From Pleurocapsa sp. FMAR1 (GTDB lineage: Bacteria > Cyanobacteriota > Cyanobacteriia > Cyanobacteriales > Xenococcaceae), in assembly GCF_963665995.1 (NCBI RefSeq), contig NZ_OY762512.1, positions 4,030,001 through 4,094,000 of the forward strand: 64,000 nt of DNA, in the 5' to 3' direction. The notes beneath the pieces were generated by a model. The model had not been told where the DNA came from, searched no databases, and was given only the letters and a program-made list of their open reading frames with translations. Positions 1 to 8,730 of this stretch are shown one piece after another. The translations under genes were made by a program, and so were the position numbers. Numbering within the stretch: the stretch's first letter is position 1; every line of letters begins with the position of its first letter.

Positions 1-2
1 TA

Positions 3-128
3 GGTTTTGAGAAAAATATTATCATTCTCGAAGAGTCTGCTGATGGCAAGTGGCAAAGAGTTAGAATTCCTGGGAGTGAGCAGGAAGGTTGGGTAAAGGG
101 GGGAAATATCAAGCGTACTTCTGAGTGA
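3..128 (+). CDS. C-terminal end of a bacterial SH3-domain protein (partial)
   Basis: Reading from base 3 gives 41 residues and a TGA stop at 126-128; the rest of the gene lies left of the window. The visible part has the usual end of a bacterial SH3 (SH3b) fold: a KWQRVRI strand, then GWVKGGNIK. Such domains often bind cell-wall peptides or act as periplasmic modules. Only the tail is seen, so the role of the whole protein is unknown. Confidence 0.5.
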   Translation, partial: GFEKNIIILEESADGKWQRVRIPGSEQEGWVKGGNIKRTSE

Positions 129-210
129 ACGTGAGTAGGAAGTAGTAATTTAACCAAAAGTACCAATGTCCACACGTAATGCTATATAAGTAATACCAAA
201 TTCGATTATT

Positions 211-242
211 AAAATATACTTTAAATATGAGTTGGCAAACAG
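211..242 (+). repeat. Dispersed repeat, copy A
   Basis: This 32-base stretch matches 33244-33275 with only a few differences (shared core ACTTTAAATAT and GTTGGCAAACAG). Both copies are intergenic and are followed shortly by a TGACCTC-type heptamer. This is a dispersed noncoding repeat of unknown kind. Confidence 0.6.
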
Positions 243-253
243 ACTAAACCTAC

Positions 254-288
254 TGACTTCTGACCTCTGACCTCTGACCTCTGCCTTC
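254..288 (+). repeat. Short tandem heptamer repeat (STRR), about 5 units
   Basis: Five consecutive 7-base units fit the pattern TGACYTC, with the last unit varied (TGCCTTC). Cyanobacteria are known for short tandemly repeated repetitive (STRR) heptamers in intergenic DNA. A longer array of the same unit lies at 15276-15345. It ends directly before the DUF1232 gene. Confidence 0.75.
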
Positions 289-296
289 TTTTGACA

Positions 297-680
297 ATGA
301 AACAATGGCGACAAAAAGCAAGAGAACTTAAAAAAGAAATCTATGCTCTTTACTATGCTTGCCAAGATGGGAGAATTCCCTGGTACGTAAAATTTTTAGC
401 TAGTTGCGCGATCGCTTATGCTCTCAGTCCCATCGATCTAATTCCCGATTTTATCCCAGTCTTAGGACTGCTTGACGATCTGATCTTACTGCCGTTGGCA
501 ATCACTCTGATTCTGAAACTAATTCCAACCGATATTATGGATGATTGTCGTCGTCAAGCAGAAACGGCGTTGCGATCGCCTAAGAATAAATTCTATCGTC
601 ACGCAACTGTAATTATTATTTGTATTTGGTTTTTAACAGGTGCTTTATTAGTTTTCTGGTTAAAAAATTTAAGTCGCTAA
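297..680 (+). CDS. DUF1232 / YkvA-family small membrane protein
   Basis: The 127-residue protein carries the DUF1232 (YkvA) signature AYALSPIDLIPDFIPVLG followed by a LLDDL motif near residues 40-65, plus a second hydrophobic helix close to the C terminus (about 102-120). The family has no established biochemical role; members are small membrane-associated proteins. The ATG at 297 is chosen; a TTG at 291 would add two residues. It ends 30 bp before a response regulator on the same strand, so co-transcription is possible. Confidence 0.75.
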   Translation: MKQWRQKARELKKEIYALYYACQDGRIPWYVKFLASCAIAYALSPIDLIPDFIPVLGLLDDLILLPLAITLILKLIPTDIMDDCRRQAETALRSPKNKFYRHATVIIICIWFLTGALLVFWLKNLSR

Positions 681-710
681 AATGAATCGCCACAAATAAG
701 AAATAAGATT

Positions 711-1397
711 ATGCGAATTCTATTGGTAGAAGACGATGATCGCATTGCTAAACCACTAGTAGAAGGTTTAAAAAACGAACGTCATGTAGTGGAAGTAGCC
801 AGGGATGGTTTGGAGGGTTGGGAATATGCTCAGGGGGCTGAGTTTGACCTAATTTTGCTAGATCTGATGTTGCCAAAACTTGATGGAATTGAGCTTTGTA
901 AGCGTTTACGAACAGCTAAATCTACGGCATTAATTTTGATGCTTACTGCTAAAGATACTATCGATGACAAGGTGATTGGGCTAGATGCGGGAGCAGATGA
1001 CTATTTGGTTAAACCATTTAAACTCAAAGAACTAGCAGCCAGAGTCAGAGCTTTATCTCGCAGAAGCTACGAACTTAAACCACAAATTTTTAGCTACGAA
1101 GAATTACAGCTTAATCCTAGTACGGGAGCAGTAACTTATCAAGATAATTCACTCTCATTAACCCCAAAAGAATATTTGATTCTAGAATACTTTTTACGTC
1201 ATCCCCAGCAAATTTTAACCCGTTCGGCTATTCTCGATCAGCTTTGGGAATTTGACAACTCATCGGGTGAAGGAACGATCAAAACTCATATCACTAACTT
1301 GCGCCAGAAACTTAAAGCAGCAGGAAGTAAGGATAATTTAATCGAAACAGTTTATGGCATTGGCTATCGTTTGGGGTCACTAGGAAGTAGGAAGTAA
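711..1397 (+). CDS. OmpR/PhoB-family response regulator
   Basis: A two-component response regulator of 228 residues. The receiver domain (about 1-115) shows the acidic pocket D8-D10, phospho-acceptor D51 in LILLDLMLP, T79 and K101 in the KPF motif. A winged-helix DNA-binding domain follows (about 125-222, ending in ETVYGIGYRL). It should bind DNA as a phosphorylation-controlled dimer. Cyanobacterial RppA-like regulators have this build. The gene for the cognate kinase would be expected immediately downstream; only a C-terminal remnant is there (1405-1626), so this regulator may be an orphan or use another kinase. Confidence 0.9.
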   Translation: MRILLVEDDDRIAKPLVEGLKNERHVVEVARDGLEGWEYAQGAEFDLILLDLMLPKLDGIELCKRLRTAKSTALILMLTAKDTIDDKVIGLDAGADDYLVKPFKLKELAARVRALSRRSYELKPQIFSYEELQLNPSTGAVTYQDNSLSLTPKEYLILEYFLRHPQQILTRSAILDQLWEFDNSSGEGTIKTHITNLRQKLKAAGSKDNLIETVYGIGYRLGSLGSRK

Positions 1398-1404
1398 GAA
1401 GTAA

Positions 1405-1626
1405 GAAGATACGGGAATTGGCATTAAAAGGGAACATCTCGATCTAATCTTTGAACGTCTGTGGCGAGCAGATCGTTCTCGCTCTTATTACCAAGGAGGA
1501 TCGGGCTTAGGATTAGCAATTACCCAAGCGATCGTTCGCAACCATAAAGGGACAATTACCGTTACCAACCAGGTAGATATCGGTAGCTGTTTTACAGTGT
1601 GTTTACCCATTATTTCTAATTCGTAA
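1405..1626 (+). pseudogene. Sensor histidine kinase remnant (ATP-binding C terminus only)
   Basis: An open frame begins straight after a stop at 1402-1404 and has no start codon. It encodes DTGIGI (G1 box), an F-box-like FERLWRADRS, then GSGLGLAITQAIV (G2 box) and a C-terminal strand, which is the end of a histidine kinase HATPase domain. The sensor, dimerisation and H-box parts are missing. It follows the response regulator across a purine-rich repeat (GGAAGTAGGAAGTAAGAAG), which is probably the deletion joint. It is surely a fragment; which kinase it came from is inferred from position. Confidence 0.85.
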
Positions 1627-1863
1627 TTAGCTGATATAGCTGTGGCGCGATCGCCAAATTCTCAAGCAGTAGTTAGAAATTTTCAGATATTTCAATCGAA
1701 TTTTACCTTCAGCCTTTATTACTTCAAAAGCTTCAGCAGTACCTTCTTAGTCACTCTAAAATTTTATTATTTAAAAATGCTATGAATTCACAGTGGTTAT
1801 ATATTGATAATCGAGTTAACCTATTGCCTAAAAAAGATATATATCAAAACTCTGCTTTGTTTT

Positions 1864-2691
1864 ATGCCTACTTCTAATCGTGGCACTTTGATTATTGGGA
1901 TATTTAGTGTTTTGCTGATCGGCATACTCGATTATTTGATTACTGTCGATATTTACCTGTCAATTTGTTATCTGATTCCAGTCTTGATTGTTACTAAGTA
2001 TTTGGATGAGCAAGCAGGCATTTTATTATCAATTATCTGTACGCTTAGCTGGTACATAGCTGAGAAGGCAGCTAAAACAGACTTAAGTACTGTCATATTA
2101 ATCTGGAATGCTCTTGTTAGATTGAGCGTATTTTTAATAGTGGTTCATTTAATGTCGGCTCTTAAAAATGCCTATGAACGAGAAAAAAATTTAGCTCGTG
2201 TTGATAGCTTGACCAAAATATATAATCGCCGTTGCTTTATAGAAATGCTGAATGCTGAAACCAAGAGAAGTATACGTAACGAGCGTTGCTTAACTCTGGT
2301 ATATTTTGATGTAGATAATTTTAAGTCAGTTAACGATGTGTTTGGACACGCCAAAGGAGATAAATTATTATGTTTAATTGCTAATACAGTTACTCAATGT
2401 ATTCGTGAAACTGATGTCTTTGCTCGTTTAGGAGGCGATGAGTTTGCTTTATTATTACCTGAAACAAATTATGAATCAACTCAGTTAGTTTTAAAACGTA
2501 TACAACAAGAATTAATGATTAAGGTTAAAGAAAAATCATTCGACGTAAGCTTTAGTATTGGGGCTGTTACTTTTGTGAAATTATCAAATTCAGTTGATAA
2601 AATGCTTGAAAGAGCAGATAGTTTGATGTATCAAGTGAAAAATAATGGTAAAAATAGCATAAAACATGAACTATATAAAGGGTTACTTTAA
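1864..2691 (+). CDS. Membrane-bound diguanylate cyclase (GGDEF)
   Basis: Synthesises cyclic di-GMP from two GTP. About four N-terminal membrane helices lie in the first 100 residues, followed by a GGDEF domain with the intact motif LGGDEF. An RETD sequence ends five residues before GGDEF and fits the RxxD inhibitory I-site, so product feedback is likely. No recognised extracellular sensor domain is visible. A TTG 60 bp upstream would add 20 residues; the ATG at 1864 is preferred because it falls just before the first membrane helix. It stands alone, converging with murT. Confidence 0.85.
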   Translation: MPTSNRGTLIIGIFSVLLIGILDYLITVDIYLSICYLIPVLIVTKYLDEQAGILLSIICTLSWYIAEKAAKTDLSTVILIWNALVRLSVFLIVVHLMSALKNAYEREKNLARVDSLTKIYNRRCFIEMLNAETKRSIRNERCLTLVYFDVDNFKSVNDVFGHAKGDKLLCLIANTVTQCIRETDVFARLGGDEFALLLPETNYESTQLVLKRIQQELMIKVKEKSFDVSFSIGAVTFVKLSNSVDKMLERADSLMYQVKNNGKNSIKHELYKGLL

Positions 2692-2735
2692 TATTTAAGC
2701 CTTCAAAAACAGCCTGTAACTATTAAGCCTTAAGC

Positions 2736-4079
2736 TCAAAGAATCTTGCGTCCGATTAAAATTTCTCTAACTTCTAACATTGCTGAATAAGTAGGAATAA
2801 TATGCAAAGTGTCTTCTTTATCGGTATGTTTTAGAGCAGTAGTTATTGCCTCTTGTAAATTCTCTTTAACTAATAGTTGAAAATTTGTTTTATCGGCTTC
2901 AATTTCTTCTGAGCTATAAGCCAATCTTAATGCCATATCGTAAGTGCGATCGCCGCTGACAATTAGAGTCCCCCCTAGCTTAACCAACTCTTCGGTATCT
3001 ACATCCCAAATCCAAGAGACATCAGTACCGTCGGGAATGCGATCGTTTAATACTAATAGTGTTACCTCAGATTTACCAGTCTTTTTAATGTTATTTACTG
3101 CCCTGATTGTTTCATTCATGCCGACAGGGTTTTTAGATAACATTATGCGAACCTGTTTGTTATCAATTTCTAGTTCTTCCGCGCGCCCAAAGGCAGCTTT
3201 AAAGTTCTCGATCGTACTAAAGATATGGTTAGTTTCAATGCCCATTTCTTTAGCAATCAAAGCTGCTGCCAAAGTGTTATATTTATTATAAACCCCGATT
3301 AAAATTTGCGGATATTCTTTACTGTCCAAAGACGTTTTGCTTTTCTCAAAACCACAGCTAGGACAACGATAATCTCCTAGATGAGAAAGATAAACTCCCT
3401 GATAGTCTAAAAGATGTCCACAGCTAGGACAATAGATTGAATCAACGGCGTGAGGAATCTCATCAAGATATAATTCTGGTTCGTTAAGTCCAAAATAAAG
3501 AACCTTTTGCTTGAGCTTTTGTCCTAGACCAGAAAGGCTGGGATCGTCTGCGTTTAAAACGATAGTTGTTGCTGGTAAGGGTGCGATCGCTTTAACCCAA
3601 CGTTGAGCAATTGTATCTACTTCACCGTATCTATCTAGCTGATCGCGAAAGAGATTTAACGCCAGAATATACTTCGGCTGACAATCTTTCAAAATTAGGG
3701 GCAAAATGTTTTCGTCTACTTCTAAGATGGCGTAATCAGCAGAAAGTTTGCCAGTCATATTTGTGCTGTTTAACAAAGCAGTAATCAAGCCATTGAGAAG
3801 ATTAGCACCGCTAGAATTATGAACTACTTTAAAACCGCGATCGCTTAAAATTTGCTTGAGTAACAAAGAGGTGGTAGTTTTACCATTTGTCCCTACTACT
3901 AAGATTACCCCGTTGCTTACCTGCTCAAATAATAGTGGCAGCAAGCGGGAATGAAGACGACGAGATATTTCTCCTGGTAGAACAGAAGCTGCACCCAAGC
4001 GCAGCGATCGCACCACTCCTGTAACAGTTTTTGCGACCCCTACAGCCAAACCCAAACGAACTCGATCCAATAGTTGCAT
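2736..4079 (-). CDS. murT: Lipid II isoglutaminyl synthase (glutamine-hydrolysing) subunit MurT
   Basis: A Mur-ligase-family protein of 447 residues. The ATP loop VVGTNGKTTT lies at 61-70 and a four-cysteine zinc ribbon (C217, C220, C239, C242) sits in the middle domain, which is diagnostic of MurT; a DUF1727 domain follows at the C terminus. With the amidotransferase GatD, MurT amidates the D-glutamate of lipid II in peptidoglycan synthesis. GatD is usually the neighbour, but no GatD gene is in this window. The family match is firm; pairing with a distant GatD is assumed. Confidence 0.88.
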   Translation of the reverse strand: MQLLDRVRLGLAVGVAKTVTGVVRSLRLGAASVLPGEISRRLHSRLLPLLFEQVSNGVILVVGTNGKTTTSLLLKQILSDRGFKVVHNSSGANLLNGLITALLNSTNMTGKLSADYAILEVDENILPLILKDCQPKYILALNLFRDQLDRYGEVDTIAQRWVKAIAPLPATTIVLNADDPSLSGLGQKLKQKVLYFGLNEPELYLDEIPHAVDSIYCPSCGHLLDYQGVYLSHLGDYRCPSCGFEKSKTSLDSKEYPQILIGVYNKYNTLAAALIAKEMGIETNHIFSTIENFKAAFGRAEELEIDNKQVRIMLSKNPVGMNETIRAVNNIKKTGKSEVTLLVLNDRIPDGTDVSWIWDVDTEELVKLGGTLIVSGDRTYDMALRLAYSSEEIEADKTNFQLLVKENLQEAITTALKHTDKEDTLHIIPTYSAMLEVREILIGRKIL

Positions 4080-4320
4080 GATCTGTTTTCTTGGCGAACA
4101 TATATCTTGATAACCTATTTTGCCTAGATTTGGCAGGATTTAGTTAAGAATGTAATGGTTGCTAGCTAACAAAGATTCTTTGTGTGAATTTGTTCTAGAA
4201 GCTTAAGTTTGGGAATAATTGAATTTATAGCGCATATTGATTAAATACTTTTTTAATTAATTTAAGTTAATCAATATTTTTTAACTACTTAATTTAATTT
4301 ATTTAATTTTATTAGAAGTA

Positions 4321-6150
4321 ATGGATATTCACCAAGCAAGACAATTAGCCCAAGACGAAAGTACTGCACCAGAAAAGTTAAGAGAATTAGCTAATTCAAC
4401 TGATTTAATTGTTCGTAAAAATATAGTAATCAATCCCAATATCCCTCCAGACGTATTGATAAAATTAGCTGCCGAATTTCCTAAGCAAGTATTTGATAAT
4501 CCTGCGATTGATTTATTACTGCTAGAGACTCCCGATCTTTTTTCTGGTACATTAGCTAATGCTTTATGCAGTTTGTTAAAGCGAGTGGTATCGACAAGAA
4601 TGATTGAATATGCTGCTAATTCTAGTGATAAAAGACTAAAGTTAGCTATTTTAATGAATCCTCAAACTCCTCAGGAGACTTTAAAAGAATTAGCAAAAAA
4701 CAGAAACTATCAAGTACAAGAAGCAACTGAATTACATATTAATTCTACAAATCAAAATACAGCAGATAGCTACAAAGACTTTGTAAAAGCAAAAATACAG
4801 CAACAGCTCGTAGAAACCGATCAAAGCTATCAAAAAATAATTGGAGATGTCTGTGAAATAATAAAGTTATACGAATATCTACCAGCTATTTCTTATTATC
4901 AAAAATCTAGAACTAACCAGAAAAAATCCTATCCTCAAGTTACGCTTAAGGAAGTAGAAGAGTTAATGCGAGAAAAAAGATCGGTTTTGGATATTGCTAG
5001 TAATCCTCATATATCAATTGACATTATTAATAAATTGCTTGAGCATCATGATACTTATCAAATTGGTAGGCGTTTAGCTCTTAATCCTAGTACACCTAAC
5101 GAAGTATTAGAAGAATTAGCTAGGTCTAACTATCATTATGGAGTTCATGAAGCAATTGTACTAAATAAAGATACTCCAGTATATATTCTAGAAATTATTC
5201 TAAATCATAGTAATGGTATGTGTGATTATGTTCATAAAGCATTAGGTAGAAACAATAAATTATCAGCTTGTCATCTTTTACAATTAGTAAACAAATCTTG
5301 GCATGCACGAGTTCCAGTATTTAATAACCCGAATACATCAGAATATTTGAGAGAAAAACTAATAGAAACCTTCAAAAAAGGATGGTATTCCCATCAATAT
5401 AAACAATTTATTAATGCTACTTTTATAATACCTATATCTAAAGATTATCCTCAAGAATTTATCAATAATCTTTATGTGCCAGGAGAGTTTATTGAATTGT
5501 GTGTTGATGAAGCAGTTTTCGATTATAAATACAAACGCTCAGACCATAAAAAGAAGCAATCATTAAGTCTACAAATTTTAGCATTTCATCCTAACATAAC
5601 TACAGACAGCTTAAAAAAATTGTTAGCTCATGAAAATGAATTAGTACGCAAAAGTGCCTCGTTAAATTGTAAGACTCCACAATACATTACTGAAGTTTGG
5701 GGAATGCCATTTTTAAAAACTTTAAATCAAAATGAGTTAAAGAGTCTTGCTAGCAATTTCTATGCAACGGAAGAACTTCTAAAGGAATTAGTGAATCATC
5801 AAGATATTACTGTTAGCAGAACAGCAGCCAGTAATCCCTGTGCATCAGATGAGATATTAGAAGAATGGGAAACATCTCCTTTTTATAAAGAGGGAGTTTT
5901 AGAACAAATAATGGCGGAGGAGCAAAGATTATTAGACCGATGGGAATCATCTATTTCTGCCTCCAACCGCTTAACAGTTTTATTAAACTTTGAAACTCCA
6001 GTATCTGTCTTAGCCAAAATTTCCCGCTCTTCATCTTGGTTGGAAAGATATGCTATAGCCCAAAATCCTAATACACCTTATCCCATTATTCAAAGATTAG
6101 CAGAAGATGGTAATCGAATAGTTCGCGCTGCTGCCAAGGCCAAACTCTAA
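4321..6150 (+). CDS. Leucine-rich repeat variant (LRV) protein, large
   Basis: A 609-residue protein built of helical repeats of roughly 24 residues with the pattern NPxTPxxxLxxLA (for example NPNIPPDVLIKLA, NPSTPNEVLEELA, NPNTPYPIIQRLA). This is the LRV type of solenoid, usually a protein-binding scaffold. There is no signal peptide and no catalytic motif. Its first 75 residues closely resemble the start of the small protein at 7446. It is followed after 58 bp by the MoxR ATPase on the same strand, so it probably belongs to the same operon and may be a substrate-recognition or scaffold part. The function is unknown. Confidence 0.75.
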   Translation: MDIHQARQLAQDESTAPEKLRELANSTDLIVRKNIVINPNIPPDVLIKLAAEFPKQVFDNPAIDLLLLETPDLFSGTLANALCSLLKRVVSTRMIEYAANSSDKRLKLAILMNPQTPQETLKELAKNRNYQVQEATELHINSTNQNTADSYKDFVKAKIQQQLVETDQSYQKIIGDVCEIIKLYEYLPAISYYQKSRTNQKKSYPQVTLKEVEELMREKRSVLDIASNPHISIDIINKLLEHHDTYQIGRRLALNPSTPNEVLEELARSNYHYGVHEAIVLNKDTPVYILEIILNHSNGMCDYVHKALGRNNKLSACHLLQLVNKSWHARVPVFNNPNTSEYLREKLIETFKKGWYSHQYKQFINATFIIPISKDYPQEFINNLYVPGEFIELCVDEAVFDYKYKRSDHKKKQSLSLQILAFHPNITTDSLKKLLAHENELVRKSASLNCKTPQYITEVWGMPFLKTLNQNELKSLASNFYATEELLKELVNHQDITVSRTAASNPCASDEILEEWETSPFYKEGVLEQIMAEEQRLLDRWESSISASNRLTVLLNFETPVSVLAKISRSSSWLERYAIAQNPNTPYPIIQRLAEDGNRIVRAAAKAKL

Positions 6151-6208
6151 AGAAAAAAATAGATCTTATTCTCATATTCTTTCTCTGCGTCTCTGCGCGA
6201 AATAAAAC

Positions 6209-7210
6209 ATGACACCAACCCAACTAAAAAACTACCTCAATCAACTTATTAGCCAAAACATCAAAATCAGTACTATGATTTGGGGTGCGCCAGGAATCGG
6301 AAAATCTAGTATTGTAGCTCAACTTGCCCAAGAACATGAGATCGATTTTGTTGACGTGCGCTTGTCTCAACTCGCACCTACCGACTTGCGGGGTTTACCT
6401 GTAGCCATAGATGGTATATCCAAATGGTATCCTCCTGAATTTCTTCCCAGAAAAGGTAAGGGAATCTTGTTTATGGATGAATTAAATATGGCACCTCCAG
6501 CTTTACAGGGAGTGGCGCAGCAGCTAATTTTAGATCGTCGGGTGGGTTCTTATATCGTTCCCGAAGATTGGTATGTTTGGGCTGCGGGAAATCGCAAAGA
6601 AGATCGCGCAGCCGTGTTTGATATGCCTACACCCTTGGCTAATCGATTCTTGCATTTACAGGTAGAAGCCGATTTTGACAGCTTTAAAGCTCATGCGCTG
6701 GAAAAGCAGGTACACGAACAGATAATTGCTTTTCTTTCCTTTCGTTCCACTCTCTTACACAAGCTCGATCCCCAGCAACCCGCTTGGTGTTCTCCTCGTT
6801 CCTGGGTAATGGCAAGCGATCTACATTATGCTGGCTTAGATATTGCTAGTGCGGTGGGAGAAGGCGCAGCAGCAGAATTCGCAGCTTATATCACCTTATA
6901 CAAAACACTGCCCAACTTAGAACCTATTTTACAGGGAAATGGTAATGCGATCGCTTTTCCTGAAGAACCATCGGTAAGATATGCCACCACCACAGGTTTA
7001 ACCGTTAGGGCTACCGATGCTAACCAGGCTTATAACGCTTTTAACTGGTTAAGTGAGAAAGCTACTGCCGAATGGGTACAGTTATTTGCCGTTGATATGT
7101 TCCGTCAGATGCGAAGTAGAGGACAAATGGGTGCATTGGCAAAGTTGGTTAAACAGGATAGCCAGTTACAGAAGTTTTTGAAAGATTTTCAAGAATTAGT
7201 TGGCTTTTAA
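6209..7210 (+). CDS. MoxR-type AAA+ ATPase
   Basis: A single AAA+ module of 333 residues: Walker A GAPGIGKS (26-33), Walker B ILFMDE (86-91), sensor 1 in AAGNRKED (about 128-135), then the lid. MoxR ATPases are chaperone-like remodellers that usually work with a VWA-domain partner. Here that partner is probably the DUF2201 protein at 9386. It lies between two LRV genes and is followed by a strong hairpin. The ATPase assignment is sure; its target is not known. Confidence 0.88.
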   Translation: MTPTQLKNYLNQLISQNIKISTMIWGAPGIGKSSIVAQLAQEHEIDFVDVRLSQLAPTDLRGLPVAIDGISKWYPPEFLPRKGKGILFMDELNMAPPALQGVAQQLILDRRVGSYIVPEDWYVWAAGNRKEDRAAVFDMPTPLANRFLHLQVEADFDSFKAHALEKQVHEQIIAFLSFRSTLLHKLDPQQPAWCSPRSWVMASDLHYAGLDIASAVGEGAAAEFAAYITLYKTLPNLEPILQGNGNAIAFPEEPSVRYATTTGLTVRATDANQAYNAFNWLSEKATAEWVQLFAVDMFRQMRSRGQMGALAKLVKQDSQLQKFLKDFQELVGF

Positions 7211-7257
7211 AATTCTCCTGTCTTATTTGGCATTAACGCAACTTGGATATATAGCTA

Positions 7258-7304
7258 CAGGTCGCTTCGCAAATAGGAATTATTCTCATTTGTGAAGCGA
7301 CCTG
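7258..7304 (+). terminator. Hairpin after the MoxR gene, probable terminator
   Basis: Arms of 17 bases (7258-7274 and 7288-7304) pair with a single G-T wobble around a 13-base loop. They are followed by CTTTAGTTTT on the + strand. It lies about 50 bp after the MoxR stop and would separate the first two genes from the rest of the cluster. Confidence 0.6.
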
Positions 7305-7445
7305 CTTTAGTTTTAAGGTGATGCAGAAAAATGATTTATGGTAGTTCTTATGTATTTACTTTTGCGATCGCCTTGTCTAAAATCAAATATATTTGCTGTT
7401 TTGGGAACAATTAATACAGCAATAAAAGTTATATAGATATTGAAG

Positions 7446-7907
7446 ATGAATATCGAAGAAATAAGAAAACAGGCGCAAAATGAAAATACTGCACCAGAAA
7501 TACTGGCAGAATTAGCTAATAGCGAAGATAAATTAACTCGTCAATATGTAGCAAGCAATCCAAATACTTCTATCAAAGTTCTAGAAAGACTAGGTAAAGA
7601 GTTTTCTGAAGTAATTACGGATAATCCAATTTTTAATTTGCTTTTTTTAGAAAATCCTCATACTGAATTCATCAGAATATCTCTTGCTCGTAGTTCGACA
7701 ACCTCAGCAGAAATTTTGGCTAGGTTAGCTGATTTAGAATATTATCATGAAGAACATATTGTAAGAGCAGTTGCCAGAAATCCCAACGTCCCCGTTCATG
7801 TTTTAGAAATGCTTGCTAATGATGAACACATATCTGTAAAAAATGCTGTTGTAAATAATAAAAATACACCAACTGAAATTTTTGATAAGCTATCAGCATA
7901 TCTTTAA
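7446..7907 (+). CDS. Small LRV repeat protein, paralogue of the 4321 gene
   Basis: A protein of 153 residues with the same N-terminal pattern as the large LRV protein (AQNENTAPEILAELANS against AQDESTAPEKLRELANS), a DNPIFNLLFLENP segment, and two or three further LRV repeats (ARNPNVPVHVLEMLAND, NNKNTPTEIFDKL). The ATG at 7446 is used; a TTG six bases earlier is also in frame. It looks like a shortened duplicate of the upstream gene. Its stop is four bases before a dead copy of the DUF2201 gene start, which suggests that DUF2201 was once its immediate downstream neighbour. Confidence 0.7.
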   Translation: MNIEEIRKQAQNENTAPEILAELANSEDKLTRQYVASNPNTSIKVLERLGKEFSEVITDNPIFNLLFLENPHTEFIRISLARSSTTSAEILARLADLEYYHEEHIVRAVARNPNVPVHVLEMLANDEHISVKNAVVNNKNTPTEIFDKLSAYL

Positions 7908-7910
7908 AAT

Positions 7911-8015
7911 ATGCTTGCGATCAGTAAAAAAATAAATCAGCAATTAACCAGTCAGAAAATAATCAGTGCATCGCTACTGCATTTGAGAATGCGATCGCCT
8001 TTTTTGTTAGCTTAA
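7911..8015 (+). pseudogene. Decayed copy of the 5' end of the DUF2201 gene
   Basis: The frame gives LTSQKIISASLLHLRMRSPF, almost identical to residues 5-24 of the intact protein that starts at 9386, then stops at 8013-8015. A shortened, diverged trace of the following codons is visible. It sits four bases after the small LRV gene, the likely original place of the DUF2201 gene. It is older than the copy at 8638, which is identical to the intact gene over the shared part. Confidence 0.85.
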
Positions 8016-8032
8016 ATTTATTTATCCAGTAT

Positions 8033-8500
8033 TTAATTCTCTGGAAAGAAATTACTATCTAAAGTTTGCTTAACAGAATAAGGAGACTCTTGAGGAAAAT
8101 TATTAACTCCCGTTTCTCTCATTGCATCTCTTTTACCTCGTTGATAAGCTTTAGTTAAAATAGTTTTGTCTTGTAATAAATTTTTTAGACTAGGAGTATC
8201 TTCAAGATAATCGCTAATATTATCTCTTTCTCTACTAATTGTATTGCTCCAGCTTTTACTTCTTTTATCTGGTTGATATTGCCACTTGAGTAAATGTTGA
8301 TAGATAAGTCTTAGACTAGATATCAGCTTATTTTGCTCGCTTCTTCCCAAGCTTTCTATCTCCTCAATTAAATTTTCTAAATCTAAACGCTCGAAATCTT
8401 TAGCTTTCAATAATTGGCTAGTTTCTTGCAACCATAAGAGATAATCGGTTTGGTATAAATCTTTAATTGCGACTGTATCGATTTTCTGTTTACCGCGCAT
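8033..8500 (-). CDS. DUF29 family protein
   Basis: A protein of 155 residues with the DUF29 pattern: LYQTDYLLWLQET near the start, DLENLIEEIESLGRSE in the middle, and a C-terminal region rich in charge. DUF29 is widespread and multi-copy in cyanobacteria and has no known function. It runs against the surrounding + strand genes and is flanked by two partial copies of the DUF2201 gene start, so it looks like an insertion in the cluster. Confidence 0.82.
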   Translation of the reverse strand: MRGKQKIDTVAIKDLYQTDYLLWLQETSQLLKAKDFERLDLENLIEEIESLGRSEQNKLISSLRLIYQHLLKWQYQPDKRSKSWSNTISRERDNISDYLEDTPSLKNLLQDKTILTKAYQRGKRDAMRETGVNNFPQESPYSVKQTLDSNFFPEN

Positions 8501-8637
8501 AATTTTCTTAGGTATGCCGAAATATTACTTTTGAGGGTAGTAGAAATATCTACCCAATCAATTTTTTAGAGGTAGTGTTTCTCTATAATTGAAATCCTTA
8601 AGATGATTTTGTGCCACAAATATAATTTAGCAAATAT

Positions 8638-8715
8638 ATGAATCAACCAATAACTAGTCAAAAAATAATCAGTGCGTCGTTGCTTCGTTTACGAATGCGT
8701 AGCAAACTACATTAA
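8638..8715 (+). pseudogene. Second copy of the DUF2201 5' end, identical to the intact gene
   Basis: Bases 8632-8699 are identical over 68 bp to 9380-9447, covering the start codon and the first 20 codons of the DUF2201 gene. The match then breaks inside the HIP1 octamer (GAATGCG, then TAGC here but ATCGCC in the intact gene), and the frame ends at 8713-8715. With the intact copy it forms direct repeats around the ParDE module. Complete identity suggests a recent event. Confidence 0.85.
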
Positions 8716-8730
8716 TCAATTAAAATATAG

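Noticed and set aside
7200-7445. Possible CRISPR-like repeats near the MoxR gene
   Set aside because: The only repeat is one inverted pair that fits a terminator; there are no evenly spaced direct repeats.
4321-7907. LRV proteins as HEAT-repeat phycobilin lyases
   Set aside because: The repeats follow the NPxTPxxxLxxLA variant pattern and no lyase motif is present; there are no phycobiliprotein genes nearby.
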